Positions 33,338 through 42,763 are shown, numbered from the stretch's first letter. The stretch: DNA of 64,000 bases from RHKX01 sp963823275 (GCA_963823275.1 CAWGKW010000002.1:930001-994000), one strand, 5' to 3'. Notes: generated from the letters alone by a model not told the origin. Made by a program: numbers and translations.

Positions 33338-34299
33338 AGCCGGCGCCGTCGAATCGCCACTCCCGTGAGGATCTCGCGAACGGTGCGATCGGCGATCAGA
33401 GCGGTCGTGTCCCTCGATCCGACGTGTTCAGGGAGAACCTCCACGACGTCGGCGCCGATCACCTCGACGTTGGCGGCGACCTCACGGCAGGCCCAGAGCA
33501 GGTCGACGGGGGTCATCCCGCCCGGCTCCGGTGTCCCCGTGCCGGGGGCGAACGCGGGGTCGAGCACGTCGACATCGACCGAGATGAAGACCGGGCCCGG
33601 GCCCACGGACTCGATCGCCTCGGCGATCACGGGCTTGATTCCGCGGTCGCGGACGTCGTGCATGAAGTGGGAGACGACCCCCCGGTCGCGCTGCCATGCG
33701 AACTCCTTCTCGCCGGGCCAGAAGCCCCGCAAGCCGATCTGGACGTAGCGGCCGGGGTCGACCAGCTCGGCTTCGACGAGCCGGTACATGACGCTTCCGT
33801 GGGAAATCTCGGCGCCGAAGACCTCGGCGCCGGTGTCGGTGTGGGTGTCGAAGTGGATCAGGCCGACCGGTCCGTGCACCGAACAGCAGGCGCGGATGTC
33901 GGGCTCGGTGATCGAGTGATCGCCCCCGAGCACGATCGGAATCGCGCCCGCCTCGACCACCGCGGTGACCGTCCGCTCGATGGCCTCGTGAGATGCGATC
34001 GGGTCGGCCGGCAACACCGGCGCATCACCGAAGTCGATCACCTGCAGCTCGGTGCCCAGCGCGTCGATCCCGGCCTCGAGGTGGGGTCCGGCCGGACAAC
34101 TCGCCGCCCGAATCGCGCGCGGGCCGAAGCGCGCCCCGGGACGATCGGAGACGAGATCGTCCATCGGCGCTCCGACGATCGCCGCGTCGGCGCCGGCCAG
34201 CTCCCCCGGGTCCTCCGTGTATGGGAGGCCGGCGAAGGTGAGGAGGCCGGCGAAGTCGGGCTTCTCGCCGTGAGGCCAGCGTTCGGTCGGGTCGATCAT
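33334..34299 (-). CDS. Ureohydrolase (agmatinase/arginase family)
   Basis: About 321 residues. ATG 34299 lies nine bases after AGGAGG and is preferred, though in-frame ATGs at 34308 and 34335 are possible. Dinuclear manganese ligands are visible: GGDHS, HFDTHTDT and SVDVDVLDPAFAPG, with SHGSVMYRL and the C-terminal GADVVEVLPEHVGSRDT. HFDTHTD replaces the more common HFDAHxD. The family hydrolyses agmatine, arginine or other guanidino compounds to urea. Length and motifs favour an agmatinase or guanidinobutyrase over arginase, but the substrate cannot be fixed. It is coupled to the sulfur transporter. Confidence 0.85.
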   Translation of the reverse strand: MIDPTERWPHGEKPDFAGLLTFAGLPYTEDPGELAGADAAIVGAPMDDLVSDRPGARFGPRAIRAASCPAGPHLEAGIDALGTELQVIDFGDAPVLPADPIASHEAIERTVTAVVEAGAIPIVLGGDHSITEPDIRACCSVHGPVGLIHFDTHTDTGAEVFGAEISHGSVMYRLVEAELVDPGRYVQIGLRGFWPGEKEFAWQRDRGVVSHFMHDVRDRGIKPVIAEAIESVGPGPVFISVDVDVLDPAFAPGTGTPEPGGMTPVDLLWACREVAANVEVIGADVVEVLPEHVGSRDTTALIADRTVREILTGVAIRRRRL

Positions 34300-34477
34300 C
34301 ACGGTCATCCTCCTGCGGGGCTGTGGGGCCATCACTGCCGGGTTCGGGCGAGCCTACCTGTCGGCCGGGCTGTCGACGCGCCGTGACCGGAAACCTGGGT
34401 CCGGCCCCGACGATCTCGCCGCTACACTCGAACCGAGCTTGGCCACGGGTCGGTTGGCCCAACGGCGAGGAGGTCGG

Positions 34478-35167
34478 GTGTCGAAGGGTTCGGGTCAAGG
34501 TCCCCGAGAGCGCGGTGCGGCCGGGTCGGAGAACCTGTACCTGGTCGGTCCGGCCGAGGGAGCTCGGGCGACCGTGGTGGTGCTGCACGCCTGGTGGGGG
34601 TTGACCCCGGTGGTGACCGGCGTCTGCGACGACCTGGCCGATCTGGGGTATGCGGCGGTGGCCCCCGACCTCTACGACGGCAGTTTGGCTTCGACGGCTG
34701 AGGAGGCCGCCGCGCTCCGGGGCAGGAAGCGCTCAACGCCGATGTGGCGGCAGATCGTTTCGGCGACTGAGATCGCGCGATCCGAGTACGGAGCCGGAGC
34801 CGTCGGTCAGATCGGGTTCTCGATGGGTGGGCACTGGGCCCTGTGGCTGGCCAAGCAGTCGCGGCCGGAGATCCTGCCGATCTCGGCGACCGCAGTCTTC
34901 TACGCGACGCGTGGCGGCGACTTCTCCGCCAGTCGCTCGGCGTTCCAGTTCCATCTGGCCGAGTCGGACGCCTTCGTCAGCCAGACCAGCATCGCCCGTC
35001 AGCGGCGCCAGCTGCGGGCTGCGGGCTGCGACGCCGCCTTTCATCAATACCCCGGCACCGGACACTGGTTCTTCGAGTGGGACCGTCCCGACGCCTTCGA
35101 TCCCGAAGCTGCGAGCCTGGCGTGGCGACGGACGGTGGAGTTTCTCGATCGGCGGCTCCCCGGCTGA
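34478..35167 (+). CDS. Dienelactone hydrolase family protein
   Basis: 229 residues from GTG 34478, with GAGGAGG six bases upstream. An upstream TTG in the same frame is less likely. Alpha/beta-hydrolase with VVVLHAWWGLTPVVTGVCDD, the nucleophile elbow GFSMGGHWAL carrying Ser (classical dienelactone hydrolases use Cys), ESDAFV for the acid and GTGHWFFE for the histidine. A cytosolic esterase-like enzyme of unknown substrate. Single gene between divergent and convergent neighbours. Confidence 0.83.
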   Translation: MSKGSGQGPRERGAAGSENLYLVGPAEGARATVVVLHAWWGLTPVVTGVCDDLADLGYAAVAPDLYDGSLASTAEEAAALRGRKRSTPMWRQIVSATEIARSEYGAGAVGQIGFSMGGHWALWLAKQSRPEILPISATAVFYATRGGDFSASRSAFQFHLAESDAFVSQTSIARQRRQLRAAGCDAAFHQYPGTGHWFFEWDRPDAFDPEAASLAWRRTVEFLDRRLPG

Positions 35168-35215
35168 AGCGCAGCATGACCCGTTCGTGGGCGAATCCAG
35201 GCCGATACGCAGGCC

Positions 35216-35608
35216 TCAGGCCGCCGCAGTCTCGCTGCCGGGGCGACGCGAGCGGATCGCCAGCAGTGCGACTCCCGCGGCCGTGACCCCGCCGAGAACC
35301 GGGACCGCAAGCTTCGCCGCACGCGGTGGCAGCGCCAGCTCGAAGAGCGGGACGGGGTCGCCGATCCGGTCTCCGAGGGCGGCCAGCGGGCAGTCTCCCT
35401 GGTTGGCGGCCACCAGCACCGCCTCGAGCGCGAGGGCACCGATTGCGGGCCGGAGCAACGGACCACGGCGGTCACTGATCGCGCACCACCAGATATGCGC
35501 GATCGAACTGAGAAAGCCGAGCGCAATGAGCGCATGGGCCGCTCGCCAGGCAATGATGGCTGCAGGCAGGCGCTCCCTCGGCCCCATCCTCCGCCCGGCT
35601 TCATGCAT
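35216..35608 (-). CDS. Membrane protein of unknown function
   Basis: About 130 residues from ATG 35608. A GTG at 35641 in the same frame is an alternative start. Hydrophobic segments around AAHALIALGFLSSIAHIWW, PAIGALALEAVLVAAN and KLAVPVLGGVTAAGVALLAI, separated by GDCPLAALGDRIGDPVPLFELALPP. The GDCPL..LGDPVPLFEL pattern looks conserved, but I do not recognise a named family. It converges on the dienelactone hydrolase gene with about 50 bases between them. Confidence 0.6.
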   Translation of the reverse strand: MHEAGRRMGPRERLPAAIIAWRAAHALIALGFLSSIAHIWWCAISDRRGPLLRPAIGALALEAVLVAANQGDCPLAALGDRIGDPVPLFELALPPRAAKLAVPVLGGVTAAGVALLAIRSRRPGSETAAA

Positions 35609-35641
35609 GCCGTGAAGGTAGCCGAAACGAAGTGATCCCAC

Positions 35642-36016
35642 CGGGGATCGCCCTGGTGACGTCCCGGTAGGGGCAGTTGCAGAGCGTGACCGTGGTCCGT
35701 GGGCCTCCGTCTTGGCGGCGCGGTGGTCCTATCGCTTGATGCCGGCTCGCGGAAGTCGGCTCAGATAGAGACGCGCCAGACGCAGCCGCAGGCCACTGGG
35801 TGGGATCGCGGCCGACCCGACCGCCTCGCCGTTCGGCCGCCGACGCCTCTCGGCTTCCAACGTCGCGTCGGACCGCGACTCCCCGGACCGGAACGGAGGC
35901 TCATGCGGCTTTCCGTCAGGTGAATCCATCGTGCCGAGACTCTCTCACGCCCCTTCGCGGGAGTCATCCGTGGTCGGTACGGGACTGGATTGCGCGACCC
36001 GGTGGCCTGGGCCCGT
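35642..36016. other. Stretch without a confident gene
   Basis: About 375 bases between two minus-strand genes. A 66-codon minus-strand frame (35729-35929, MDSPDGKPHEPPFRSG to LSRLPRAGIKR) has no recognisable homology and an unusual Arg-rich composition, so I give it low weight. No clear hairpin, tRNA or repeat was seen. Part of the stretch must hold the promoter for the membrane-protein gene transcribed leftward. Confidence 0.3.
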
Positions 36017-36910
36017 CTAGCGTTCGATCCGACCGGGCAGCAGGAACGGATAGGGGCGCCCGGTTCGCCTTCGCCACGCCCGGTCGAGACGCCTCAGCCA
36101 CAGCAGGGTCGCCCAGAGGCGGGCATCGGATCGGTAGTAGCGATGTACCTCCCGTTCCGTCAGCGGCTCCTCGAGGTGCCGGTTTATCGGAGCCAGGAAG
36201 TTCGGGAGCCAGACGTCGAGGCGCTCCTTGAGCAGGTTGCCGGTCAGGTCGAGGTAGACCTTGCGCAGATCTCGATAGCCGTCGAGAATCCCGGGGGCGA
36301 CGAACCGTCGCAGCGGCCATCGCAGGATTGCGGGATAGGCCTGCGCGAGGGGCTCGAGATCCAGCCGCGAACGGTCGTCGTCATCCCAGATCATCGGTGT
36401 CGAGACGTCGATGTAGGTCAGTGCCTCGTTCTCCCATGACCAGTTGGAGAGCTGGGCGTCGAGGCCAAGTCGGGGCGATACGGTCGCCGCCGCCGAGTCG
36501 ACGACCGCCGTGACCAGCGGGTGCCCCAGGTCGGGGTCGCAGTCCCCCAGGATGGACGGTGCCAGCGTCGCCGCCGCCAGCACCGGCTGCACCACGTAGG
36601 CGGCGACCGTCCCGTCGGCGCGCTCGACGCCGCGCATCTGCGTCTCGACCACCGCGGTCCCCGCGGCCCGCAGCGCTTCCACGTAGTCCTCGAGCGTTCG
36701 CCTGTAGGACTCGAAACGCGCCCCCTCGTCGAAGATCGGCATTCGCTTGCAGGCGAACCGCGGTCGATCGGTCGGCCAGCCGAGGACGAGTGAGATCTCG
36801 CCGTAGCCGAGCACCGGCAGGCTCTCCTCCTCCCCGGCGGAGAGGATGGTCTCGACCCGTCCGTCGAGCTCCCGCAGGTCGGCGTCGGGCAGGGACGGCT
36901 CGAGGCTCAT
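36017..36910 (-). CDS. DUF6206-like protein, kinase-like fold
   Basis: 297 residues from ATG 36910, overlapping the aminotransferase stop by ATGA. The pattern LPVLGYGEISLVLGW then RFACKRMPIFDEGARFESY resembles a nucleotide-binding lobe with the lysine of protein or aminoglycoside kinases. GLDAQLSNWSWENEALTYIDV resembles a catalytic loop and metal-binding Asp. I link it to DUF6206 from memory of the sequence style. The phosphotransferase fold is my inference. Coupled translation suggests it acts with the aminotransferase, perhaps on the same small molecule. Confidence 0.6.
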   Translation of the reverse strand: MSLEPSLPDADLRELDGRVETILSAGEEESLPVLGYGEISLVLGWPTDRPRFACKRMPIFDEGARFESYRRTLEDYVEALRAAGTAVVETQMRGVERADGTVAAYVVQPVLAAATLAPSILGDCDPDLGHPLVTAVVDSAAATVSPRLGLDAQLSNWSWENEALTYIDVSTPMIWDDDDRSRLDLEPLAQAYPAILRWPLRRFVAPGILDGYRDLRKVYLDLTGNLLKERLDVWLPNFLAPINRHLEEPLTEREVHRYYRSDARLWATLLWLRRLDRAWRRRTGRPYPFLLPGRIER

Positions 36911-38149
36911 CCGAGGGTGGCGGCGACCTCGGTCGCGATCTCGTCGGCCTCGGCCTCGGTGACGATCAGCGGCGGCTTGAACTGGGTGACCGAATGGTCG
37001 TGCTCGGCGTAGACCGCGAACACCCCGGCGTCGATCAGCCGCCTGGAGGCGAGCACACCGCCCTGCTCCTCGGGGAACTTGAGGCCCATCGTCAAACCGA
37101 AGCGGCGCAACTCGAACGGCATCCCCTCGAATGCTCGCTCGAAACGCTCCCCGAGCCGCTCGACTCCTGCGAGGAACCCGGGGGCCGCGATCTCATCCAT
37201 GACCGCCGAGGCGGCGACGCAACCGATCTCGGCGCCGCCGAAGGTCGAGACGTAGGCGAACGGGTTCTCGTCGAAGAACGCCTCCAGTTCCGGGCGGAGG
37301 AGCACGGCACTGACGGGATAGACCCCGCCGCCAAGCCCCTTGCCCGTGATCAGCATGTCGGGCTCGACCCCCTGCTGTTGGTAAGTACCAATTGGTGCCG
37401 GTGCGGCCGAGGCCCGTCTGCACCTCGTCGAAGATCACGAGCGCTCCGGCAGAGCGCGCCGCCTCGATTACCTCGGCCAGGTACCCGGGTTCCGGGGCCG
37501 GGAACCCGAGCGTGGCGGGGATCGTCTCGAGAATCACCGCGGCCGTCTCGGATCCGATGGCGTCTCTGAATGCCCCCGCATCGTTGTAGGGGACGTGGAC
37601 GAATCCCTCGGGGGGGAAGCCGAAGGGGTCGAACCAGCGCGGGTCGCTGGCGGCGAGCGCGAACCCGCTGTGGCCGTGGTAGGCGCCGATCGCGGCGACT
37701 ATCTGAGGGCGCCCGGTGGTGGCGCGCGCCAGCCGGATCGCGAGGTCGACCGACTCGCTGCCCGATGGCGTGAAGACGGCGTAGGGGAGAGCCCCGTCGG
37801 TGCTGGCGGCGAGCTGCTCGGCCAGCCGGGCGCGCCAGCCGCTGACGAGGTGGTGGTTGCCGACGTCGACGTGGTCGAGGCCCTCCTTGACCGCGGCGAT
37901 CACCCGTGGGTTGCGATGTCCGAGGTTGAAGACGCCGCCGTTGCAATGGCAGTTCCAGTACCAGCGATCGGAGAATGCATCGCGGAAGCGAGCTCCCTCG
38001 CGCTCGCCGATCACGATGTCGACGCCGATCGCTTCCAGCGCCCGGACCTTGCCCCGGTTCACGTGTGAGGCGAACTCGGCGCTGGTCCGCTCGCGGCTCT
38101 CGTAGGGTTGTCCGGCGCCCGGCGCCGTGCCCTCGGTCGAAGTTCCCAA
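36907..38149 (-). CDS. Class III aminotransferase, frameshifted as read
   Basis: Starts at ATG 38149. The frame gives a class III PLP aminotransferase: RFRDAFSDRWYWNCHCNGG, FNLGHRNPRVIAAVKEG, FTPSGSESVDLAIRLARATTG, IGAYHGHSGFALAASD and VIFDEVQTGLGRTGTNWYL. Near 37385 one extra base shifts homology to the next frame, which continues QQQGVEPDMLITGKGLGGGV with the PLP lysine in GKGLGGG and ends at 36907. The family includes ornithine, 4-aminobutyrate and other omega-aminotransferases. Substrate unknown. One indel is the only defect, so an assembly error is likely. Operon with the DUF6206-like gene. Confidence 0.78.
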
Positions 38150-38345
38150 TGCCGACCCACTCTCCGTCGCTGTTCTGCTGCTGATCGCAAGCTACCGGCT
38201 CCTGCCGGGAACGGGTCGATCAGGGTGGTGTGAAAACCACGGGTGACCCCGGGGGGACCACTGAGCAGGATCGGGGGCGGCTGCCGAGGGGATTGACGGC
38301 CCTCGATGCGAGGATCGTCGTGCAGGCACCGCTGAGCGCGATCCC

Positions 38346-38948
38346 ATGGAAGACGCAGCCGAACGAGCCATACCCCTATCCGTCGAGCGGCCCATCTGGA
38401 GCCGGTTCTTCACGATCGCGCCGCTGGTGATCGTCGGGACCGTGGAGGGTGACGGACACGATCTGGCCGCCAAGCACATGGCCATGCCGCTCGGCTGGGA
38501 CAACTACTTCTGCTTCGTCTGCAGCCCCGAGCACGCGACGCAGGGCAATGCTGAGCGAGCGGGTGCGTTCACGGTCAGCTTTCCCCGCCCGGATGGAATC
38601 GTCGCGGCGAGTCTCTCAGCGTCTCCGCGGGCCGACGACAACACCAAGCCCGGCCTGGCCGGCATCCGGACCTTCCCCGCGCGCGAGGTCGAAGGGGTGT
38701 TGGTTGAGGATTCCTATCTCTGGCTGGAGTGCGAGCTCGAGCGCATCGTTGACGGCTTCGGGCGCAACACGCTGATCATCGGGCGTATCGTGGCCGCCGC
38801 CGTCGATCGTGACGCGATGAGGGCGGCTGACGACGACGACGCGGATCGGATCTTCAACCAGCCGCTGTTGGCCTACCTGAGCCCGGGTCGCTTCGCCCGC
38901 GTCTCGGAGAGCTACTCGTTTCCCTTCCACGTCAACATGAGGATCTGA
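38346..38948 (+). CDS. Flavin reductase-like (FMN split-barrel) protein
   Basis: 200 residues from ATG 38346. The flavin reductase-like barrel is seen in WSRFFTIAPLVIVGTVEGDG, DLAAKHMAMPLGWDNYFCFV, HATQGNAERAGAFTVSFPRP and LWLECELERIVDGFGRNTLI. Such proteins bind FMN non-covalently and act as flavin reductases or oxygenase partners. First gene of a three-gene unit with an M20 peptidase and a DUF1611-like protein, one and two bases apart. Confidence 0.8.
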   Translation: MEDAAERAIPLSVERPIWSRFFTIAPLVIVGTVEGDGHDLAAKHMAMPLGWDNYFCFVCSPEHATQGNAERAGAFTVSFPRPDGIVAASLSASPRADDNTKPGLAGIRTFPAREVEGVLVEDSYLWLECELERIVDGFGRNTLIIGRIVAAAVDRDAMRAADDDDADRIFNQPLLAYLSPGRFARVSESYSFPFHVNMRI

Positions 38949-38949
38949 G

Positions 38950-40146
38950 TTGGCCGAGCGGGAGCGGGCCGGTGCCGACCGCCAGCCGTCCGATCCGGCG
39001 GCTCAGGCGTTGCTCGACTGGCTCCGCGATCACGAGGGCGAGATGACCGAGCTCCTTGAGCGCCTCGCCCGGGCGGAGTCGCCGTCCGATGATCGGGCCG
39101 CCCAGGCGGAGGCGTTCTCGATCCTCGAGGGTGAGCTGAAGGCGCTCGCCTTCGCAACCGAACGACTGCCCGGAGACGCCAGGGGAGACCACCTGCTCGC
39201 TCGCAAGCCCGGTGCCGGCGATTCCGAGCCGCACCAGCTTCTGCTCGGTCACCTCGACACGGTCTGGCCCGTTGGGACGCTGGCGAAGATGCCGGTCGAG
39301 ATCCGTGACGGGTCCCTCTTCGGGCCCGGGGTATTCGATATGAAGGGCGGACTCGTGCAGATGCTGTTCGCGCTCAGGGCACTCGCCGAGCTGGACCTGG
39401 CGCCCGCCTGCGCGCCGATCGTGTTGATCAACGCCGACGAGGAGCTGAGCAGCCCCGAGTCCCGCGTCCACATCCTGCGCCTCGCTCGGGACTCCGCCAG
39501 GGCGTTCGTGCTCGAGCCCTCCGTCGGCCCGAACGGCAGCCTGAAGACGGCTCGCAAGGGCGTCGGCAGGTTCACGGTGACGGTCAAGGGAGTGGCGAGC
39601 CACGCCGGGCTCGACCCCGAGGCCGGTCGCAGCGCGATTCTCGAGGTCTCCCATCAGATCCAGAGCCTCTTTGCGCTCAACGATCCCGCCTCCGGGGTCA
39701 CCGTCAACGTCGGCACGATCGATGGCGGCCTGCGGGCGAACGTGGTCGCCCCCGAGGTCGTCGCCGAGGTCGAGACGCGCGTGGTCACGGCCGACGATGC
39801 GGCCCGGGTCGAGGAGCACATTCGCGGCTTGACCCCGGTCACCGAGGGGGTTTCGCTGGAGGTCGACGGAGGCTTTCGCCGGCCACCGCTGGAGCGGACC
39901 CCTCGCAACCGCGCCCTCTGGGAACAGGCTCGGGTCGCCGCATCTGCGCTCGGGCTCGATCTCGATGAGGCCCTGGTCGGCGGTGCCTCAGACGGCAACC
40001 TCGCCAGTGCCCACACCGCGACGCTGGACGGCCTCGGCGCGGTCGGCGACGGCGCCCATGCCGACCATGAGCATCTGATCGTCGAGCGGATGCCCGAGCG
40101 CGCCGCCCTGCTGGCCCTGCTGCTGGCCGCCCCGCTGGAGCAGTAG
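38950..40146 (+). CDS. M20 family metallopeptidase (carboxypeptidase G2-like)
   Basis: About 398 residues from TTG 38950. Two-zinc M20 enzyme: LLLGHLDTVWPVG (His, Asp), GPGVFDMKGGLVQM (bridging Asp), INADEELSSPESR (Glu-Glu), VLEPSVG, and the late histidine in GDGAHADHEHLIVERMPE. The dimerisation domain starts at ARKGVGRFTVTVKGVASHAG. The CPG2 branch removes C-terminal glutamate or hydrolyses N-acyl amino acids. Lacking a signal peptide, it should act in the cytosol. Co-operonic with the flavin reductase-like and DUF1611-like genes. Confidence 0.88.
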   Translation: MAERERAGADRQPSDPAAQALLDWLRDHEGEMTELLERLARAESPSDDRAAQAEAFSILEGELKALAFATERLPGDARGDHLLARKPGAGDSEPHQLLLGHLDTVWPVGTLAKMPVEIRDGSLFGPGVFDMKGGLVQMLFALRALAELDLAPACAPIVLINADEELSSPESRVHILRLARDSARAFVLEPSVGPNGSLKTARKGVGRFTVTVKGVASHAGLDPEAGRSAILEVSHQIQSLFALNDPASGVTVNVGTIDGGLRANVVAPEVVAEVETRVVTADDAARVEEHIRGLTPVTEGVSLEVDGGFRRPPLERTPRNRALWEQARVAASALGLDLDEALVGGASDGNLASAHTATLDGLGAVGDGAHADHEHLIVERMPERAALLALLLAAPLEQ

Positions 40147-40148
40147 GC

Positions 40149-41183
40149 ATGGCCGCGGCCAGGACCGTCGTCGGAAGCGTCGCTCGGGGTGGCGACTTCG
40201 TCAACCGGCCTCCGGATCTGAAGTCGCGCCCCCGCGAGCTCTGGGCGACCGGCGACTTCGTCGTCGGCGAGATGCTCGATACGGGCCTTGCGAGCTTTCC
40301 CGTCGAACCTCCGGGGGGAGGCCTCGAGGAGATGAGGCCGGGGGACCGCCTGATCGGAGCGCTCGGGGTCAGGGCCGCCACCTTGACGCTGGTCGGCGAT
40401 TGGCGGGCCGTCGGCGACGACCTGATCCTCGAGACGCTCACCCAGGCCGGAGTACTCGGTAGGTCCACCTCGGTCTCAGCCGCGGTGCCGCCACCTCCGA
40501 TCGCCAGGCTCAAGTATCTCGGGCACGCGGCGCGCGAGGGGATGGTCTGCACGATGAGCGGCGCGGTCGAGCCGGTGCCCGCTCGCCCGCTCGTGACGCC
40601 CGTGGTGCTGATCATCGGCACCTCCATGGACGCCGGCAAGACCGTGGCAGCGGTCGCGATCATCCGCGAGCTCAAGGAGATGGGAATGCGCGTGGCCGGG
40701 GCGAAGCTGACCGGCGTGGGCCGCTACCGCGACATCCTCGCGATGAGGGACGCCGGCGCGGACTTCATCCTCGACTTCGTCGACGCGGGGCTGCCGTCGA
40801 CCGTCGTGGCGGAGGCCGATTACGGCGCGGTCATGGAGATCCTTTGCTCGAAGCTCGCGGCGGCTGAGGCGGACGTCGTCGTCGCCGAGGCCGGCGCCTC
40901 GCCGCTCGAGCCCTACAACGGTGATCTCGCCGTGAGCATGCTCGGCGAGAACGTCCGCGCAACCGTGCTCTGCGCCTCCGATCCGTACGCGGTCGTCGGG
41001 GTGATCGACGCGTTCGGGTCTCGCCCCGATCTGATCAGCGGCCGCGCGACCAGCACCAGCGCCGGCATCGCCCTGATCGACAGGCTGGTCGGGATCCCGG
41101 CTCTCAACGTGCTGGACCCCGACGTGGGCCCCGATCTCCGCTCGTTCCTGCGGGAGCGACTGCCGACCTCGGGCCGGGCTTAG
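40149..41183 (+). CDS. DUF1611-like P-loop protein
   Basis: About 344 residues from ATG 40149. The C-terminal two thirds hold a P-loop GTSMDAGKTVAAVAIIREL, then VAGAKLTGVGRYRDILAMRDAG, VVVAEAGASPLEPYNGDLAV and ATVLCASDPYAVVGVIDAFG, close in style to the DUF1611 domain, of which DgcN (a D-glutamate N-acetyltransferase) is a studied member. Whether this one has that activity is not shown. Two bases after the M20 peptidase, it could supply or use an N-acyl glutamate-like substrate (inference). Confidence 0.6.
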   Translation: MAAARTVVGSVARGGDFVNRPPDLKSRPRELWATGDFVVGEMLDTGLASFPVEPPGGGLEEMRPGDRLIGALGVRAATLTLVGDWRAVGDDLILETLTQAGVLGRSTSVSAAVPPPPIARLKYLGHAAREGMVCTMSGAVEPVPARPLVTPVVLIIGTSMDAGKTVAAVAIIRELKEMGMRVAGAKLTGVGRYRDILAMRDAGADFILDFVDAGLPSTVVAEADYGAVMEILCSKLAAAEADVVVAEAGASPLEPYNGDLAVSMLGENVRATVLCASDPYAVVGVIDAFGSRPDLISGRATSTSAGIALIDRLVGIPALNVLDPDVGPDLRSFLRERLPTSGRA

Positions 41184-41196
41184 CGCGCGCGAACCG

Positions 41197-41418
41197 CTAC
41201 CAGGTCAGCTCGATCTCCAGCTCGCGCTCGTCGGTCTCGACCTCGAGCTCGATCTTGAGCTCGACCTCGTCGGGCACGTGAACGTTGAACCGGATTCCGT
41301 CGCGCTCGAACTCGACTTCGTTCTGGCGCGCGAGCATGTCCGCCAGCGCGTGCATCCGAGCGGCGGCCTCCTCGCGGCTGACGCGCTCCTTCTGCTTCAC
41401 CTTGAGGATGTCCATCAT
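41197..41418 (-). CDS. Amphi-Trp domain protein
   Basis: 73 residues from ATG 41418, inside the stop region of the lipid kinase gene. The small domain has KVKQKERVSREEAAARMHAL, an amphipathic strand pair VEFERDGIRFNVHVPDEVEL and the closing ELEIELTW with the terminal Trp that names the family. Role unknown. It is found in halophilic archaea and actinobacteria. Translation is coupled to the upstream lipid kinase. Confidence 0.8.
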   Translation of the reverse strand: MMDILKVKQKERVSREEAAARMHALADMLARQNEVEFERDGIRFNVHVPDEVELKIELEVETDERELEIELTW

Positions 41419-42749
41419 CTCTCCTTTGTGTTGGGTTGTACGGAGTCACCCGAGGGCGAAACGCGGGCCGAACTGGGTACGGGATCGAGCCCTGCGGCGA
41501 TTCTGACGAGCGCGCGAGCGCCCTGCCGGAAGCCCTCCGGGAGAAATGCCGAGGGTGAGGCGCCGGGATGGCGGCGGGCGATCCGCACCCGCAGGACGCC
41601 GGGGTGAATTCGGAAGCAGAGCGGGGGCTCGAGCTTCGCCGCCTCGCCGTCGATGCCGGCCGGAACCGGATGGTCGGCGTCGACCTCGAAATCCGTCGCG
41701 CTCCATTCGCGCCAGGGTCTCTGCAGCCGGCGGCGGTCCTCACGACCGGTCGGCGCTCCGGCGATCGTCACCCCGAGGAGGCCATCGTCGATCCGCGGGC
41801 GGGTTCCCGAGCCGACCGCACGGCCCATCCGGTAGCGGTTGTTGGAGACCAGGATCGCGAGCCCCGAGCTGTGCTCGTGCCCACCCGGGCCGGTCCACCG
41901 CAGGTCCAGCCCGCCGCCATCGGGCCCCATCATCTCCGGCATCGTCTCGAGCAGGGTCCTGATCTTGGCGTCACGGTAGTTCTCGCGCTGGACCGCCTCC
42001 GCGTAGACGCCCAACGAGACGTTGTTGACGAAGGTGCGGCCGTTCACCTCCGCCAGATCCACGCGCCGCTCTCCGCCGTCGACGAATGCGTCCAGGGCCC
42101 CGACGACATCCTCGCGATCGACGCCGAGGTCGAGGGCGAAGTGGTTTCGGGTGCCGGCCGGGATGCAGGCGTACGGAAGGCCGGCCTCGGCGGCGATCTC
42201 CGCGACGACGGCCTGCGAGCCGTCGCCCCCGGCCATCGCCAGAGCGTCCGCGCCATCCGCGACAGCGTCGCGGACCAGACGCTTCAGATCATCGCCCGGC
42301 CCGAGCTCGATCGGTTCGATTCCTCGGACTCTGGCCTCCTCGGCCAGCGAGAAGCGCTCGGCCTTGCCGCCGCCGGATCGCGGGTTGAAGAACAGGACCG
42401 CCCGCCGCGGCGCCGGCGCCGGCGGCAGGTGGGCGCGAGCCCCGAACGCGGTTCGCATCAGGGCGCCGGCAATCAGGATCGCCGCGATCATCAGCACCTC
42501 CTCCAGCAAGTGGTCGCCCACCAGCAGCAGGATCGCCCCGTCAAGCGCGAGGAACGCGACGGAGAACCCGACGATGCGGACCGCCAACCTGCCGACGACG
42601 CCGTACCACGCGCCGACCAGCGCGACGGCGACCAGGAGGAGGGCGACCAAGCCGTTGGGGAACGCCTGGATCGCAATTGCGACCGCCAGGCCCAGTCCCG
42701 CGATACCGAAGAGGATGGCGCCGGCTGCCGCACTGCGCTGAGCGCTCAT
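41415..42749 (-). CDS. Diacylglycerol/lipid kinase family protein with N-terminal membrane helices
   Basis: 444 residues from ATG 42749. About four N-terminal helices are followed by the DAGK catalytic domain: VLFFNPRSGGGKAERFSLAE, ALAMAGGDGSQAVVAEIAAE (the GGDGT-like loop), CIPAGTRNHFALDLG and TFVNNVSLGVYAEAVQ. It probably phosphorylates a membrane lipid at the cytosolic face. A PAP2 phosphatase starts 14 bases away on the other strand, so opposing lipid phosphate activities share a promoter region. The C-terminal 60 residues lack clear homology. Confidence 0.83.
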   Translation of the reverse strand: MSAQRSAAAGAILFGIAGLGLAVAIAIQAFPNGLVALLLVAVALVGAWYGVVGRLAVRIVGFSVAFLALDGAILLLVGDHLLEEVLMIAAILIAGALMRTAFGARAHLPPAPAPRRAVLFFNPRSGGGKAERFSLAEEARVRGIEPIELGPGDDLKRLVRDAVADGADALAMAGGDGSQAVVAEIAAEAGLPYACIPAGTRNHFALDLGVDREDVVGALDAFVDGGERRVDLAEVNGRTFVNNVSLGVYAEAVQRENYRDAKIRTLLETMPEMMGPDGGGLDLRWTGPGGHEHSSGLAILVSNNRYRMGRAVGSGTRPRIDDGLLGVTIAGAPTGREDRRRLQRPWREWSATDFEVDADHPVPAGIDGEAAKLEPPLCFRIHPGVLRVRIARRHPGASPSAFLPEGFRQGARALVRIAAGLDPVPSSARVSPSGDSVQPNTKER

Positions 42750-42763
42750 AGAATCACTATCCC

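Noticed and set aside
35729..35929. 66-codon minus-strand frame as a gene
   Set aside because: No homology signal, atypical Arg-rich composition and no clear ribosome site; mentioned only in the gap entry.
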